Assembly (NCBI GenBank): GCA_963931925.1
Contig: OZ007579.1
Span: 42,325,197-42,389,196 of the forward strand
Origin: Onchidella celtica
Taxonomy: Eukaryota > Mollusca > Gastropoda > Systellommatophora > Onchidiidae
Reading direction: 5' to 3'
Length of the DNA: 64,000 nucleotides
Of the stretch, positions 46,462 to 58,686 are shown in pieces. Under the pieces are notes generated by a model, which had not been told where the DNA came from, ran no database searches, and was given only the letters and a program-made list of their open reading frames with translations. The translations under genes were made by a program, and so were the position numbers. Positions within the stretch are counted from its first letter, which is position 1. Each line of letters starts with the position of its first letter.

Positions 46462-46862
46462 CTAGGTCTAGAGGTGGTCTAGAGGCAAGGTGCTCGCCTC
46501 TCATGCCAAGGGCCCCGGGGGGGGGGGGGGTTAGGATCGAGTACCTAGTCTTCTCGGATAACGACGAAAATATTCGGAGGGCCCGTGTGCACGTTGCACA
46601 CGTTAAAGATGCCTTGGCAGTTGGAAATCGTAAAGAGCAGGCCGAACAGGCCGCTGCCCGGGCAAAATTAAATAAAATTTCATTCCTACCATACCCCCCC
46701 CCCCGCTCCCTCATCTCCCCATCCACCACCCCCCGAAAAAAAACAACCCGCCGACCGGCGCTGCACTGTAGCGACGATGTGTCTGCTCCAGTTGTAACTG
46801 GGCTGCAATGGCACAAAGGCAAATTTCCCAAATGGGATTAAAGAGTTATACAAAATACAATT
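46462..46862 (+). mobile_element. Full-length tRNA-derived SINE
   Basis: Three modules are visible. The tRNA-like head (GGTGGTCTAGAGGCAAGGTG ... CTCGCCTCTCATGCC) is interrupted by poly-G. The body (TAGTCTTCTCGGATAACGAC ... ACACGTTAAAGATGCCTTGG) is followed by a poly-C spacer. The 3' module runs from GCCGACCGGCGCTGCACTG to CCAAATGGGATTAAAGAG and then an ATT-rich tail. Partial copies occur at 570-690, 760-870, 955-1000, 21957-22075, 22880-23020, 28668-28785 and 51375-51668. Confidence 0.85.
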
Positions 46863-46879
46863 ATTATTATTACTATATT

Positions 46880-47165
46880 AGTGTCACTGCTATTATTATG
46901 GCTCTTTTTTACTGGCAATTTGACAGCCTCCATTATCAACATTTTGAAGAGATAAGTAGTTTTTGATTTCGGCTGTGTGATGACTAGACCTGGCAAGAAT
47001 GCTGCCATGATACCTAACAAACCAGAAGCTGAAGGGAGAGAAAGAGAGAAATACAAACAGAGGGACAGACAAACAGACAAAGACAAACATAGAGGAAGGG
47101 AGAGGAGAGAGAAAGAGCAGTTCAGTCAGTCTCCAGCGTTTCTTGGACACCAGTGCTACAGACAA
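46880..47165. repeat. Dispersed repeat with GA-rich tract
   Basis: Second copy of the repeat at 25700-26110 (CAGCCTCCATTATCAACATTTT ... GGCAAGAATGCTGCCATG), again followed by purine-rich simple sequence with CAGA repeats. It starts directly after the SINE tail. Confidence 0.6.
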
Positions 47166-47589
47166 TAATTATTCATGGCGAGGATCGGCCACCTCAGCTT
47201 TCTCACACAGACACACACACACAGTCAGATCTGAGTCTTGAGTCAGAGTTTGGAGACAACACGTGGACACGGTAACGTCCACATCGTGCTAGGAAAAAGC
47301 CAAGACGATAGACAGAATAGAACAGAATGATAAAAATGGTGGATTCAGAAGGGGACCCCCCCCCCCTCCCAGTTCCGCCCATCAACCACCTACACACAGT
47401 CAGATGGCAGGGAAACAGATAAGGTGGGCATCTTTAATAGAGAAGCAAAAAAAAAAAAAAAAAAAATTTTGGTTATTTTTGCAGCCGTATATTAGAAGTT
47501 ATTGGCAACACCATCTGCACTATCACATGGCAACAGTCTAATTTGTTACTTGGTATGTTTTGATCAGCTTAACATCCAGACGTCACCTT

Positions 47590-47780
47590 TCGGAAATCCC
47601 ATGCGTAGGGCTGGCATCAAGTTTGCACAATAATAGGAATGACATGGTTCCTAAGTGAATTTGCTGGTTCTGACATCGCGCTGTCGTTGGTTTGATGTAG
47701 GGAACCTGTCCCTATGGTAATTCTACCAATCCTACAGAAATCTACACTGGATTGACAAAGTGAGGCTGGTAGGGATGGTG
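47590..47780 (+). repeat. Dispersed repeat related to 3310-3490
   Basis: GGCTGGCATCAAGTTTGCAC ... TTTGATGTAGGGAACCTGTC ... AATCCTACAGAAATCTACAC matches the earlier copy in order and orientation. Nature unknown. Confidence 0.6.
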
Positions 47781-50020
47781 TGAAAAATGTGAACCAAAAA
47801 AAAAAAAAAAAGCCAACAAATTTGGACTTGTGACAATAGGATTTCTGGCCGGCGGTTGTTATTTCGGGATGTTGTTTTCTTTCATTAGGCCTATTAAAGT
47901 TGGATTTTCACTGACGAACCTTTGTTTGAAAAGAAAACAGTTGAAAATATTTTGTTACTGATCACAGATTTCATAATGACACTGCCAGTGTGAATATTTT
48001 GATATGCAGGTGTTATGTTAAGTGTCATTAATGGAGGTGCCAACTGGGAGTAAATAGAGAGACATGATATTATTCAAATATTAATAGTCCTTCCTTACTG
48101 CGCTGTTTTCAAAAAGTAAATACTGCATGCTGTCTTGTGTTACTGTGTGTATATTGTGTTGTATGTACAGAATATAAATTATTGTGGATTGTATGCACTT
48201 TGATATTTTAACCTTTTACTTTAAGGCATGTGTGCACAGTTCTAATCATGTTTTTACATCCCCCCCCCCCACCCCCCCCCTTTTTTTAGAAGCCGATATA
48301 TTATTCTAAAATTCCATTTCCAAATTTGTTTTGTGTTTCAACGGTGGGTAAAACTGTTCCATTTTACAATTGAACATTTTCGCCGCTTTTTAAAGTTAAA
48401 ATTGTGAATGCGCTTTTCCGGTTTCGTTTCTAATCCTCTTGAATCGTTTCAATGGAGAAAAAAATAACGACGTGATCTTCCTTAACAAAATGGCAACTGG
48501 TAATGAACCGAATCAACTTGAACGATGAAGAAATTTTGGCTATCACGCTAATCACAAACCTGTTTGAAGATGAAGACAGATAGAGGAGGGAGAGAATTTA
48601 AACAAGTGTGTGGTTGAGAGACTGGGTATCATACAAAGCGGGGTGGGCTCCCAATGGAAGTGATAAATGCGCTGCTTGACCTAAACACCGCCATAATTCA
48701 TCAAGGAACTGAAGTTGGAATAAAAGTAGGAATGGTTATAAAGTGAATCAATGTTAAAAAATTTAAAACAGAAAATTCTCATTTCACTCTCTATTTAGAA
48801 TCTGTATCAAAACTAGTCTTTCAACAGTTTTGTTGCGATTCTGTGTTAGAAACGTTGAAACGGAATTTGTTGGGTTTTTGTTTTCTGTCTTGTTGAAACA
48901 GAATCTGTTGTTGTGGTTGTTGTTTTTTTATATATCTTATTTCAAGTTACAATTGTTAAAACAGTGAGACCGATTTTGATTCCGTTCTAAAATGCAATAG
49001 AATAAAAAAATTAGAACCGTGTACACACATCTTATAAGGTGAAAAACTGCACAAATACAAAAGTGATCATTGCAAACTAACCTGTCTGGATACAGCCATC
49101 AGTAAATGAGATGAAAGGTGGTTTACATGCTGAGGCTTAAGTCTAAATACAGCCTGCTGTTCATGCCAAACATTAGGAGAATATGATTTATGCTTAAGAA
49201 TGGAATCAAAGCTATAAATAGAATCAGTTTTAGTGAGCGCCATAAATATCTACACGTTTATCAAACCAATGCCATTTTTGAGTTTTTTGCATTTTCAAGA
49301 AACTTTTTGACGTTTATTTAGATGAGTTTCTGCCATGGTACATAATGTAATATCTGATTAAAACGTTTATGTGAGAACCGAATCAAATTAATCTCAGAAG
49401 AGAATAATTTTAGCACAAAGTTCAGAACTACCACTTTCCAACCACACACATCAACAATACAAACTACAGGAATTTTACATTATCCAGAAATATTGTCTTG
49501 TCTATTTGTTGTCATATCATGAGAGCAGTTCTTGTATGTTCCAACTCCAAATTTTATGCACAACTGAGAAATTTGACGTTAAACGTTTGCAGCTTTAGTA
49601 TTGTGATAAGGAGTTAGAATAAATCGGAATTATGAAACAGCTTGACAAGTGCCACAACGCATTTTAAACAAGTGTCAAAGTGTGCATTTGTTATACCTTT
49701 TCTACATACTAAAAGATTTCCATTTTTTCAGAGAATGGAGATAGAACAAATAAGAACTAAGGTCGCCATTTGTACACAATGTAAACTTTCATTATTCAAC
49801 ATTGGTTATCACACTACTTTCATATCACACTGTCAATGATAAAGTAACAAAACACCTTTACTTGTTATTGTTTTTCCAAATGGAACAAAGATAATTTAAC
49901 TGAAACAGAAACAACCTGAAAAATGCAGCTTGTACTGTATGTAGCAAACATGTCATAAAATATATACAGTATGCAAGTCCTGCTTTTCATTATTTGAACA
50001 CACATACTGAGATACCAGTG
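47781..50020. other. AT-rich intergenic stretch
   Basis: No gene recognised. Poly-C at about 48260-48280 and poly-A near 47797. A reversed copy of the 33845-34083 repeat lies at about 49640-49775 (GGAGATAGAACAAATAAGAA). Confidence 0.45.
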
Positions 50021-50024
50021 TAGG

Positions 50025-50690
50025 TATTCCACCATTCATCCCACAACTCCATACATACAAATTTCTTGTCATTTGATAAAGTCACTCACTACACATATTC
50101 CACAATTCACCCCACAACTCCATATATACAAATTTCTTGTCATTTGATAAAGTCACTCACTACACATATTCCACAATTCACCCCACAACTTCATACATAC
50201 AAATTTCTTGTCATTTGATAAAGTCACTCACTACACATATTCCACAATTCACCCCACAACTGCATACATACAAATTTCTTGTCATTTGATAAAGTCACTC
50301 ACTACACATATTCCACAATTCACCCCACAACTCCATACATACAAATTTCTTGTCATTTGATAAAGTCACTCACTACACATATTCCACAATTCACCCCACA
50401 ACTTCATACATACAAATTTCTTGTCATTTGATAAAGTCACTCACTACACATATTCCACAATTCACCCCACAACTCCATGCATACAAATTTCTTGTCATTT
50501 GATAAAGTCACTCACTACACATATTCCACAATTCACCCCACAACTTCATACATACAAATTCTTGACACCTGATAAAGCCACCAGTCACTCACTGCAGGTA
50601 TTCCACCATTCGTCCCACAACTCCATACATACAAATTCTTGACAGCTGATAATCATCCATCATTCACTGGAGGTATTCCACCCATTTTTT
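50025..50690 (+). repeat. 71-bp tandem array, about 9 copies
   Basis: Units run CAACTCCATACATACAAATT, TCTTGTCATTTGATAAAGTC, ACTCACTACACATATTCCAC, AATTCACCCCA. Seven central copies are nearly identical and the outer ones are diverged. Successive CACAATTCAC starts at 50101, 50172 and 50243 give the 71-bp period. Confidence 0.92.
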
Positions 50691-51039
50691 TGCCTTGGCT
50701 CGGGAATTCGTGTGGAGGAATAGAACATTAGTTACTACCTTTCTTCCTTTCTAGCGGACGCCTCTTTCCCAAGCTTGTAACTCATTAGTTTTAGTAGTCC
50801 TTGGAGAAAGCGTAACGTTATGAACCTTCTGCACGAGGCTGTAGGCTTACGCAAAGTTCATGGATACCGAGGCCCTTGGCCTACACCACAATGTAACTAG
50901 TTATGGAAAGTTCATACATACTGGTTACTGTTTTGCACCGACGCGTAAGGTCTACACCACCATGTAACAAGCCACACACAGTTCATGCATACGGCCACAG
51001 CTTTATAGGTATAGAAGATAGATTCTTACAGGGGAAATA

Positions 51040-51115
51040 ATAATGAATGATAATGAAGATCATTTATATAGCGCCTAATCCAAACGAGTTTGCTCTAGGC
51101 GCTTTACAGAAAGTC
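51040..51115. repeat. Short hairpin-like dispersed repeat
   Basis: CATTTATATAGCGCCTAATC ... GCTCTAGGCGCTTTACAGA forms an imperfect hairpin (AGCGCCTA with TAGGCGCT). It is followed by TC-rich simple sequence. Motifs of this form are widespread in animal genomes. Confidence 0.5.
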
Positions 51116-51374
51116 TTGTTCTCTCGATTTGCATCTCTCTCACTCTCTCTTTCTTTCTCTCACTCTCTTTCTCTCACTCTGTCGATCTCTATCTATCTCA
51201 GAGCAAATTGTAACGCAGCCTGTTAGGCGCAGTTCACAACCCACAACAGTTCACAACTCACAACTTGTATTCTAAAGTATTATAATATTATTTGAATATA
51301 TTATATAATATTTATTTAATAATGAATTATAAATTTTCGTAGGTGATATGGGGGGGGGGGGGGTGATAGGAATA

Positions 51375-51668
51375 AATTTTAATCTATTAATTTTAATTTC
51401 AATTTTGCCCGGGCAGCGGCCTGTGCCGCCTGCTCTTTACGATTTCCAACTGCCAAGTTATCTTTAACGTGCACACGGGCCCTCCGAATATTTTCGTCCT
51501 TATCCGAGAAGACTAGGTACTCGATCCTACCCCCCCCCCCTCCAATAGGATCAGGGACACGAAAATATGAGAAAAATCCCAATTTCCAACATGCCTGCAC
51601 AGCCCGGGTTTTGAACCCGGGACCCTTGACATGAGAGGCGGGCACCTTGCCTCTGGACCACCTTGTAA
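51375..51668 (-). mobile_element. tRNA-derived SINE, 3' truncated
   Basis: The minus strand carries head (GGTGGTCCAGAGGCAAGGTG ... GTCCCGGGTTCAAAACCCGG) and body (AAGACTAGGTACTCGATCC reversed on the plus strand) and stops at GGGCAAAATTGAAATTAAAA. The GCCGACCGGC 3' module is absent. Confidence 0.85.
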
Positions 51669-53215
51669 ATAGAGGCCAGTTTTATCGTTATAGAAGACAG
51701 ACGCATACAGGAGAAAGAGAGGCCAACTTAACAGACTGATAGACACTAACAGGAGAAAGAGAAAAGAGGTTTATCGATAAAGCATATAAACACATACAGA
51801 AGAAATAGAAACCAGTGTTATAGTTAGAGAAGATGGACACACACAGAAGAGTTTTATTTTATAGACGGACAAAATAAAATAGACCGATGCCGAAACAATA
51901 GGGCCTAGGGACCAGCTTCGTGGATATAGGAGATACGTGGATGAAACAGAATGAGAGATACGCTTTAGTATTTTAGAATACAAGGGAAGAAGAAGAACAA
52001 GTCAGCTTTATAGATAATAGTAAAGATTGTACATTCAAGGACTGCAAACAAAGATCAAAATATAGCAGTGATCACACGAAGATGACAAAATTCAGGACAT
52101 CTCAGACCAGCAACCACATTTATCCGACATCTAGAATTCATTGAGAACACTGATACAAATAACAATTAGCTAACATAATTTCCAGTGCGAATCAAGAAAT
52201 CCATTGGGCTTCTGACTAAAATGTGAATGAACCGATATTTTATTCATAACATCAATGAATTGAAAATGACCATTTCCGATATATTGAAAAATAAAGGATA
52301 ATGAAACCTGATAGACGAATACCAAATATTTCAAAGATCTAATGCCACAAAGGGCAGTTTTTTTTTTTTTTTTTTTGTTAAATTGATCTTTATTATAAAA
52401 AAAAAAAATGGGAGGCGCTGTTAACGAAAAACACACAAACAAAGCAGTTTAGCAGCTTTTATGCTGCTATGAACATTTAAAAAGCACTGACAGAGTGTCT
52501 GTTGAAATCAACGAATTAAAATAAAAATGTATGTGAATTCCGTCCTTTAATCATTAGGGTTAATTTCCGGGAGTATTATGAGCTGGTGTTTTAAAATTGT
52601 TCATACTTCGTGCCATTTTTATTGTTGTTGTTGTTGTTTTGTACAGCAGTAATAAATGTCAAGTATTTGGTTGGGTTTGCCATTTTATGATTATCAAATG
52701 TCATTTGGATTTTAAACAACACAGGCGATTACGTATAGCTCATCCAAGGCTGCTGTTCACTCACAAATCGCCGTACTGGAAAGACTGAGGTCAACATCTG
52801 ATTTACAGATCGATAATGACTCGACCGTCGTTCTCCCATGTTTGGCTGCAACGATATAGATGGATGGATGGATGAATGGATGGATGGATGCTGTTTGTTG
52901 TATCAGTCTATACACGCCAACTAATTAATGATAATATAAATAGAAAAATTCAGCACTTGGTTGATGATAAGATTCCGTGAAGAAAGGAGTGAAAGAAAGG
53001 CAATAAAGTATATTCGGTCTAAATTAACAGGCGGATGGTTCGATGAATGAATGTACCATGGGTAGATGGACGGAGTGAAGAATGGACAAAGATGTTCCTT
53101 AATAGTATAGGTGACGAAATGGGTGGTTGGATATTTGCACAGATGAACCAGTGAGAACATTTGATGAATAATGTGTATATCCGTCTATTTTGAGAGTGTT
53201 ATCTGTATGATTGTT
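51669..53215. other. Intergenic stretch with simple repeats
   Basis: Recurrent GATAGACAC and AGGAGAAAGAGA phrases at 51690-51850 suggest a decayed tandem repeat with a period near 80 bp. (GGAT)n occurs at 52858-52892, poly-T near 52360 and poly-A near 52398. No gene recognised. Confidence 0.5.
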
Positions 53216-53217
53216 TT

Positions 53218-54361
53218 TAGGAAGTGCTTAGAGAGGGACACATGTCCCCTTCTAAGCAATTGCTTACAGAGGGACATACACACCTGTCCCCCTCTAAGCA
53301 AGTGCTTACAGAGGGACACATGTCCCCATCTAAGCAAGTGCTTACGGAGGGACACCAGCCCCTCTAAGCAACTGCCTACAGAGGGACACATATCCCGCTC
53401 TAAATGTATGCTTACAGAGGGACACATGCGCCCCCCCCCCCCACCTCTAAATGTGTGGTTACATTTACTACAGAGGGACACATCACATTATTTTAATGTC
53501 TCTAAGCACAGGATTTAAGATATCTTTCAGCGCAGGATTTAAGAGGGACAGTTGCATAGATCAGTTCCTTTAGCATGGAGGGGCATAGTTAGAACGTATT
53601 ATGCAGTCACTGCGTGGGCTCTGAAACAAAATAAATATTTTTGAAAATCTAGATCTAGTTCTGGATCTCACAGATGCCGGAGCAATAATATGCGCTCCAA
53701 ATTTAATCTGTTTGTGTGGCCAGTACGTTTAAGTTTAAGTTTGAAGACAAGCACAATGGCACCATAACAGCCACGTTGTGCTGGGAAAAGTCAGATGATA
53801 GACAGAGGTAAAAGAATGACAGGATAGAAAATGAGCCTACCACTACCAGGGACATGCACCAACCGCTGTGCTAGCCTATACGTGTGAGAAGAATCACAAG
53901 GTGACAGAACATCGGAGCGTCTATTTTACGTGTGGCGGCAAATAGGATATTTTACTTATTTCGAGAGTGCGGAATGTCTATTTTACGTATGACAGCAAAT
54001 AGCCTGTAGGCTGTTTTACATATTTCTGCAAAATATTCCTTTCGCTATTTTACGCACGATGGCGTATGACCATGCGCTGTCAACGTCGGCATGGCAATTA
54101 GTGTTAGGGGTAGGGTGAGATTTAGGGTTGGGAAGATCTTTCGATCTAGTCATACATAAAATAGCCTACAGGCTATTTGAGGGCGCCGCCATGTTGGACG
54201 ATCGAAATCAAAAACAGGCAAATTTCCCAAAATAGAATATCCGTCGGTTGGCTGAGTAAAAATAGCAAGTCACCATATTTCGATGACGTTTTTCACATAT
54301 ATGTCCCTCTGTAAGCACTTGCTTAGAGGGGAACATGTGTCCCTCTCTAAGCACTTCCTTG
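53218..54361. mobile_element. Candidate element with 60-bp inverted ends and palindromic tandem repeats
   Basis: 53218-53278 reappears reversed at 54299-54361 with only a few mismatches (AGGAAGTGCTTAGAGAGGGA, then CACATGT). Inside, 53219-53540 is a run of units joining CTAAGCAAGTGCTTA and GAGGGACACATGTCCC, both near-palindromic. The middle (53560-54290) has no coding frame. A TIR-type non-autonomous element is the simplest reading. Confidence 0.5.
53219..53540 (+). repeat. Palindromic tandem repeat, about 7 units
   Basis: About 40- to 50-bp units alternating TGCTTACAGAGGGACACATG with TCCCCCTCTAAGCAAG. Each unit can fold on itself and can pair with its neighbours. Confidence 0.8.
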
Positions 54362-55890
54362 TTTTTATCCAAATTACTCATCTTTTTGCTGTTGTTGTGT
54401 TGTTATTTTCACAACTTGATGGAACTGCGTACATGTCTCACCTGATATTCCTGGCTTTCAAATAACCTTGAACCATGGGTTTAATTTTTGGTTCTCCAAA
54501 GTCGCTATGGAGCCCCCATCCAGTAATTACACGAACTTTGCCATCTCCTCGAGAACGAGCTGTGGGAAGAGTAAAAGATAAAGTAATTGTCAAAATATAT
54601 CATGTCAACGTTGTTTTACATCGAAGCAATGGGGAACAATTTCAAGAGGGCGGATGGAGGATCAGGACCGCAGCAGAGACCCCTTTGATGTTGCAAAGAA
54701 AGAGTGCCCAAGTACCAGAGATGGGTGCCGAATTAGAACATTGCCATGGAATCTCGTAAATGGTGAAGTTATTTTGTTTTTCTTTCTTTTTCTCTGTGTG
54801 TGTGTTTTTTTTTTCTTTTTCCGAAACATTGCCAACTTTGTACGAAACAATTACCTCCCCGAAGAATCTATTTCTGGTGATTTTGTTTGTACACGATGGC
54901 AATGGGAAGCAATTCTAGATGGGGGTAGGTCTTATGTGGTTGGAGAGGGGGGGGGGGGGGCACTAGTGAATGCCATGTTTATATGTTAAAGAATGGAGGC
55001 CTATGTCTAAGTGCCGAAGGTAGTAACATTTCCATTAATGGACATTTGTAGAAGATGAACAGTTTGTTTGTTTGTTACTGTTTCCATCCTTTATTAATTT
55101 TTATTTATTTACTTATTTCTAAAGAACTTGGCTAATTTCTTTCGTATGGTCATACGCCCGAAAACTACTGGATTAATCGACGAATGCATTCCAAAACGAC
55201 AAGATCCAACTCTCCAATAAAAGGGATAATAAGTATGGGTTGATTTCTATCACATGTTACCAGGTCGTACGTTTTTGGGGATTCTCTTTGGAAATCCTTT
55301 TATTTGAAAACAAGTCTGCATTCCCTTTTGTGTTTTAATTCACTGACATTTTTTTTCTGTATTTCGTTTTGAGATTAAACCAACTGAACGATACATAAAG
55401 CCAGTTTTTTAGAATAGTATTCGTATTTCTTCTGAAGAACCTAATACATTCGCATTAGGGCCCCCGCCCACATAGCACGGAACACAAAAGGAACGGGAAC
55501 AGGGGTGTTTTGTGTTGTTTTCCATTGAAAAGGATAGAGTAAACATATGAGACGATACTTAATGTTAGACTTTGCAATCAGTAGTCCTATTCATTCTGAA
55601 CAATTAGTGACATTCCATTGTGTGTGTTGAATTTAACTGAATCTAACACAATTTCTAATACTTGAAGGTTAGGGTAGCTCAATCCTGAAGTTGGAAGTTA
55701 TACTAAGTATTTTTAACAACTAGGAAAAGTGAAAAGAACAGCCGTAAGGTTTTGTTGTTGCTGTTGTTTTTGTTTCTGTTGTAAAGAAGGACTCACCTAA
55801 GTATTAAGTAATAATTCTAATAGTGGAGAACATTCATATAGTGCACGCCTCCACATAATGGACCAAACGCGTTTTACAATAAAAGGGTAA
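54362..55890. other. Intergenic stretch
   Basis: A 94-codon frame at 54475-54759 and an overlapping 111-codon frame show no known motif. Poly-G near 54950. I see no gene. Confidence 0.4.
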
Positions 55891-55897
55891 CAACTCC

Positions 55898-55898
<1 letters not shown>

Positions 55899-55944
<46 letters not shown>

Positions 55945-56010
55945 TCTTTCTCTCTCGCTCTCTCGCTCTTTCTCTCTCTCTCTTTTTCTCGGCCCCCCCC
56001 CCCCCCCCCA
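55899..56010. repeat. (TC)n microsatellite with poly-C
   Basis: CTCTCTCTCTCTCTCTCTCT extends for about 90 bases and grades into a run of about 16 Cs. Confidence 0.95.
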
Positions 56011-56982
56011 TCTCTGCCTCTCTCTAATATAACTACACAATTTTAAATAGACTTTCACGCAATGCAAAATATGTAAGCCTTGTGAGGGAGACATTATCAA
56101 TCAGCAAGTAGATATCGTCGCTCATACGATAAAACCCGCTGACCCTGAACATTTTCCAACATCACTTTTTTTAGACAAATTCAAAATTTAGACCTTCCTT
56201 CAGAATATTACTGTAAACGTTTTAGAGCAAAATTCGAAGTGGAAATGGTTTATATCAAAAACAAAATCTGCTGAGCCGGGTGAATGCTCATTCTCCAATG
56301 ATAAAATCTGTTAACCCGGGCCGAGCCTTGTCAGTTGCCTATTGGGTGCCAGCCTGATGGTTACATAATGTCCTAGCCATTGTGTCTAGCCACCTGTTAA
56401 CACCAATCGATGACACGTGGTCATTTCACCATCTTGTTCGTGCAAGTACATGTCATAAATGTAAATATTTCACACCCTCGAGGAGATACTTTCTCAGCTG
56501 TGTTATCCTGCACAGGTTTATAGCAAGCAAACTACAGCACTTAAATAATGCTGTGCAACAAATTTGAGTTTTACAGACTTATTGAACTTCAGCTCTCTTT
56601 CACGGAGTATTAATTATTGATTACTAATTCTCAAGTTGTTGTTTGACTCGGTTTTAATATGTCTTGGTTCTGAATTCATGAAAATTTCATGTCGTCTGTG
56701 CTGGTCTTGAGTCATTGGCCACAAGAACGTTTCTCTACGGTACGGGAGACAGGGGTGAAACATTATTATTAAAGACAACAGGGCACAAGGATGAAGATAT
56801 CGTCAGTATAGTCAACTGGAGACAGAAGAAAAGATATTAGTACAGACGACAGGGGTCAGGGCCAAAAATATCAGAGCAGAGACATGGATGAACATATTAT
56901 TAATATAACGCCAACAGTCACTGTGGATAGTGATGAAAATATCAGAACAGAGACGAGGTGACGATTATTATTATCAAAGTGG
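56011..56982. other. Intergenic stretch, nothing recognised
   Basis: AT-rich with no coding frame of note. Phrases of the type GACAGGGGTGAAACATTATT and GACAACAGGGCACAAGGATG between 56740 and 56960 hint at a decayed tandem repeat. Confidence 0.35.
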
Positions 56983-57505
56983 ATAGGTGGACCCCGGGGT
57001 TGTACCTAGCAAAATATAGGCGTTTTAGGATAGGTGGACCCTGGACCAATGAAAAGCTGTCTTTCATCGCCAAGTTAGGCTAGGGTAAGAAAACAAACAT
57101 TCGAATGTAGGCATGTATGTCGATAGATCTTGATCTATCTAGATCTACATGTTTTGTTGGATCTGGGGGGGGGGGGGTGGGGCGTGAGGGTCTTGTCAGT
57201 TTGTATCAATGGGCAGTGGTCAGATTGACTAATCAGGCGGAAAGGGGATGGGGTAGCCACTGGCGATCGATGTACACACAGGTAGGCCAACATTGGCTGA
57301 TATTATACCTCCGTGGTGCAGCGGTTGAGTGAGTGGACTTCAATGCCAAGTTTCTGGTACCACCAGATAAGTACTCATGACTGGAATTTGTTGCTGAATT
57401 ACAACATATTTTTTTCTTTTTGCAACACTACTCTTACGGAACATACCACTTTTTTTTTTTACTAAAACATTTCACTACAATGAACCCAGCCCGGGGTCCA
57501 CCTAT
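56983..57505. mobile_element. Possible MITE with 16-bp inverted ends
   Basis: ATAGGTGGACCCCGGG at 56983-56998 is found reversed at 57490-57505, with a further direct echo (ATAGGTGGACCCTGG) at about 57030. The 0.5-kb interior is non-coding. No clear target duplication. Confidence 0.4.
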
Positions 57506-57775
57506 TCTTAAACCCTACTTTTTTTTTTTTGCTTTTTTTTTTTTTCTTTTGGGCTCAGATTGAAATGCGAATTTTAATGCATTCATTTTGTGCATGACTC
57601 AGAAATTAGATATTGCTATTAAGTTTGCTCAGATTATTATGAAGTTACTTTTTCTGCAAGTCTAGTAATTGAAAAAGTAGATAAGATTAAATAGGAATTA
57701 CATTTACAGAAATAGAAATATTCCTAGGTAAGAGAGAGATCAAACCTAGTGGGCTTCTGCCATGTATTCTAGTAG

Positions 57776-58092
57776 TGTCCTGTACTGAATACTTTGTAGT
57801 CGGCTGTTCTCGAACCCTTTAGGTTTTTTCATTATCAGCTGACAGTTTTGTCATTCAGTTACATCCGCTGGTATATAATCATGCAGTTTTCCATGTACAT
57901 GTGCTTCCAGCAACTAAAAATACTGAATGAATAAGACAAAATATTAATGAATTATAGATTAAATAAAAGATCTGTTAAGATACACCGAAAGTATAGATAA
58001 TAAATAATAGTGTACTGAATACTTTGTTGGCGGCTGTTCTCGAACCCTTTAGGTTTTTTTTCATTACCAGCTGACGAGTTTGTAATTCAGCA
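57776..58092 (+). repeat. Direct repeat pair of about 80 bp
   Basis: TACTGAATACTTTGTAGTCG, GCTGTTCTCGAACCCTTTAG and ATCAGCTGAC at 57783-57860 recur at about 58013-58092 with roughly 90% identity, about 230 bases apart. Confidence 0.75.
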
Positions 58093-58686
58093 AAAAAAAA
58101 AAAAAAAAAGGTAAAGGAAAATAGTCCTAGACTCAACAAATCCTAAACCCCAAACTCTGAACATTCAGAGAAATTAACTGTTTAAACAAAATCGGTACAT
58201 GACGCAATAAGAAAAAAAATAAAAAAATAACGATACTAACTGTCTTTTTCAAAAACTGGCCAAGAAGGAAAACTGCGGTGTATGAATTACTGGTAAAGAT
58301 GCAATGACACAGAGACATCAAACAAGGTGTTTATGTTGTCTAAGCTATCAGTATCGTAATGACAATAGGAGCACCTGTATTTAATCTAACTTTACTTCAT
58401 GCACTTTGGAATGTAATTGGTTTCGCATTTTTCACCTTTCGTCATTGCCCTTTTTTTTTTTTTTGCTTTTATTTCACTTTCATCCGCCATCTACATTTTC
58501 TCAATTAACACTCTGCAAGACACAACTTTTAATATGCCATAGACGATGATCACTTTCTAGATACTGGTGGCTGATTATCCGGTCATATCAAATGACATCA
58601 GTCTGATGAAACCCAAGTTGAGTTCGGGGTACCAAAACCTCTCATGGCACGCCAACAATTAAAAATCACTTGTCTGTACAAAATAG

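Noticed and set aside
54475-54989. Overlapping 94- and 111-codon frames
   Set aside because: No motif; the second runs through homopolymer T and G tracts.
57300-57372. tRNA gene or new SINE head (CCTCCGTGGTGCAGCGGTTG)
   Set aside because: A-box-like start only; no B box or cloverleaf could be drawn.
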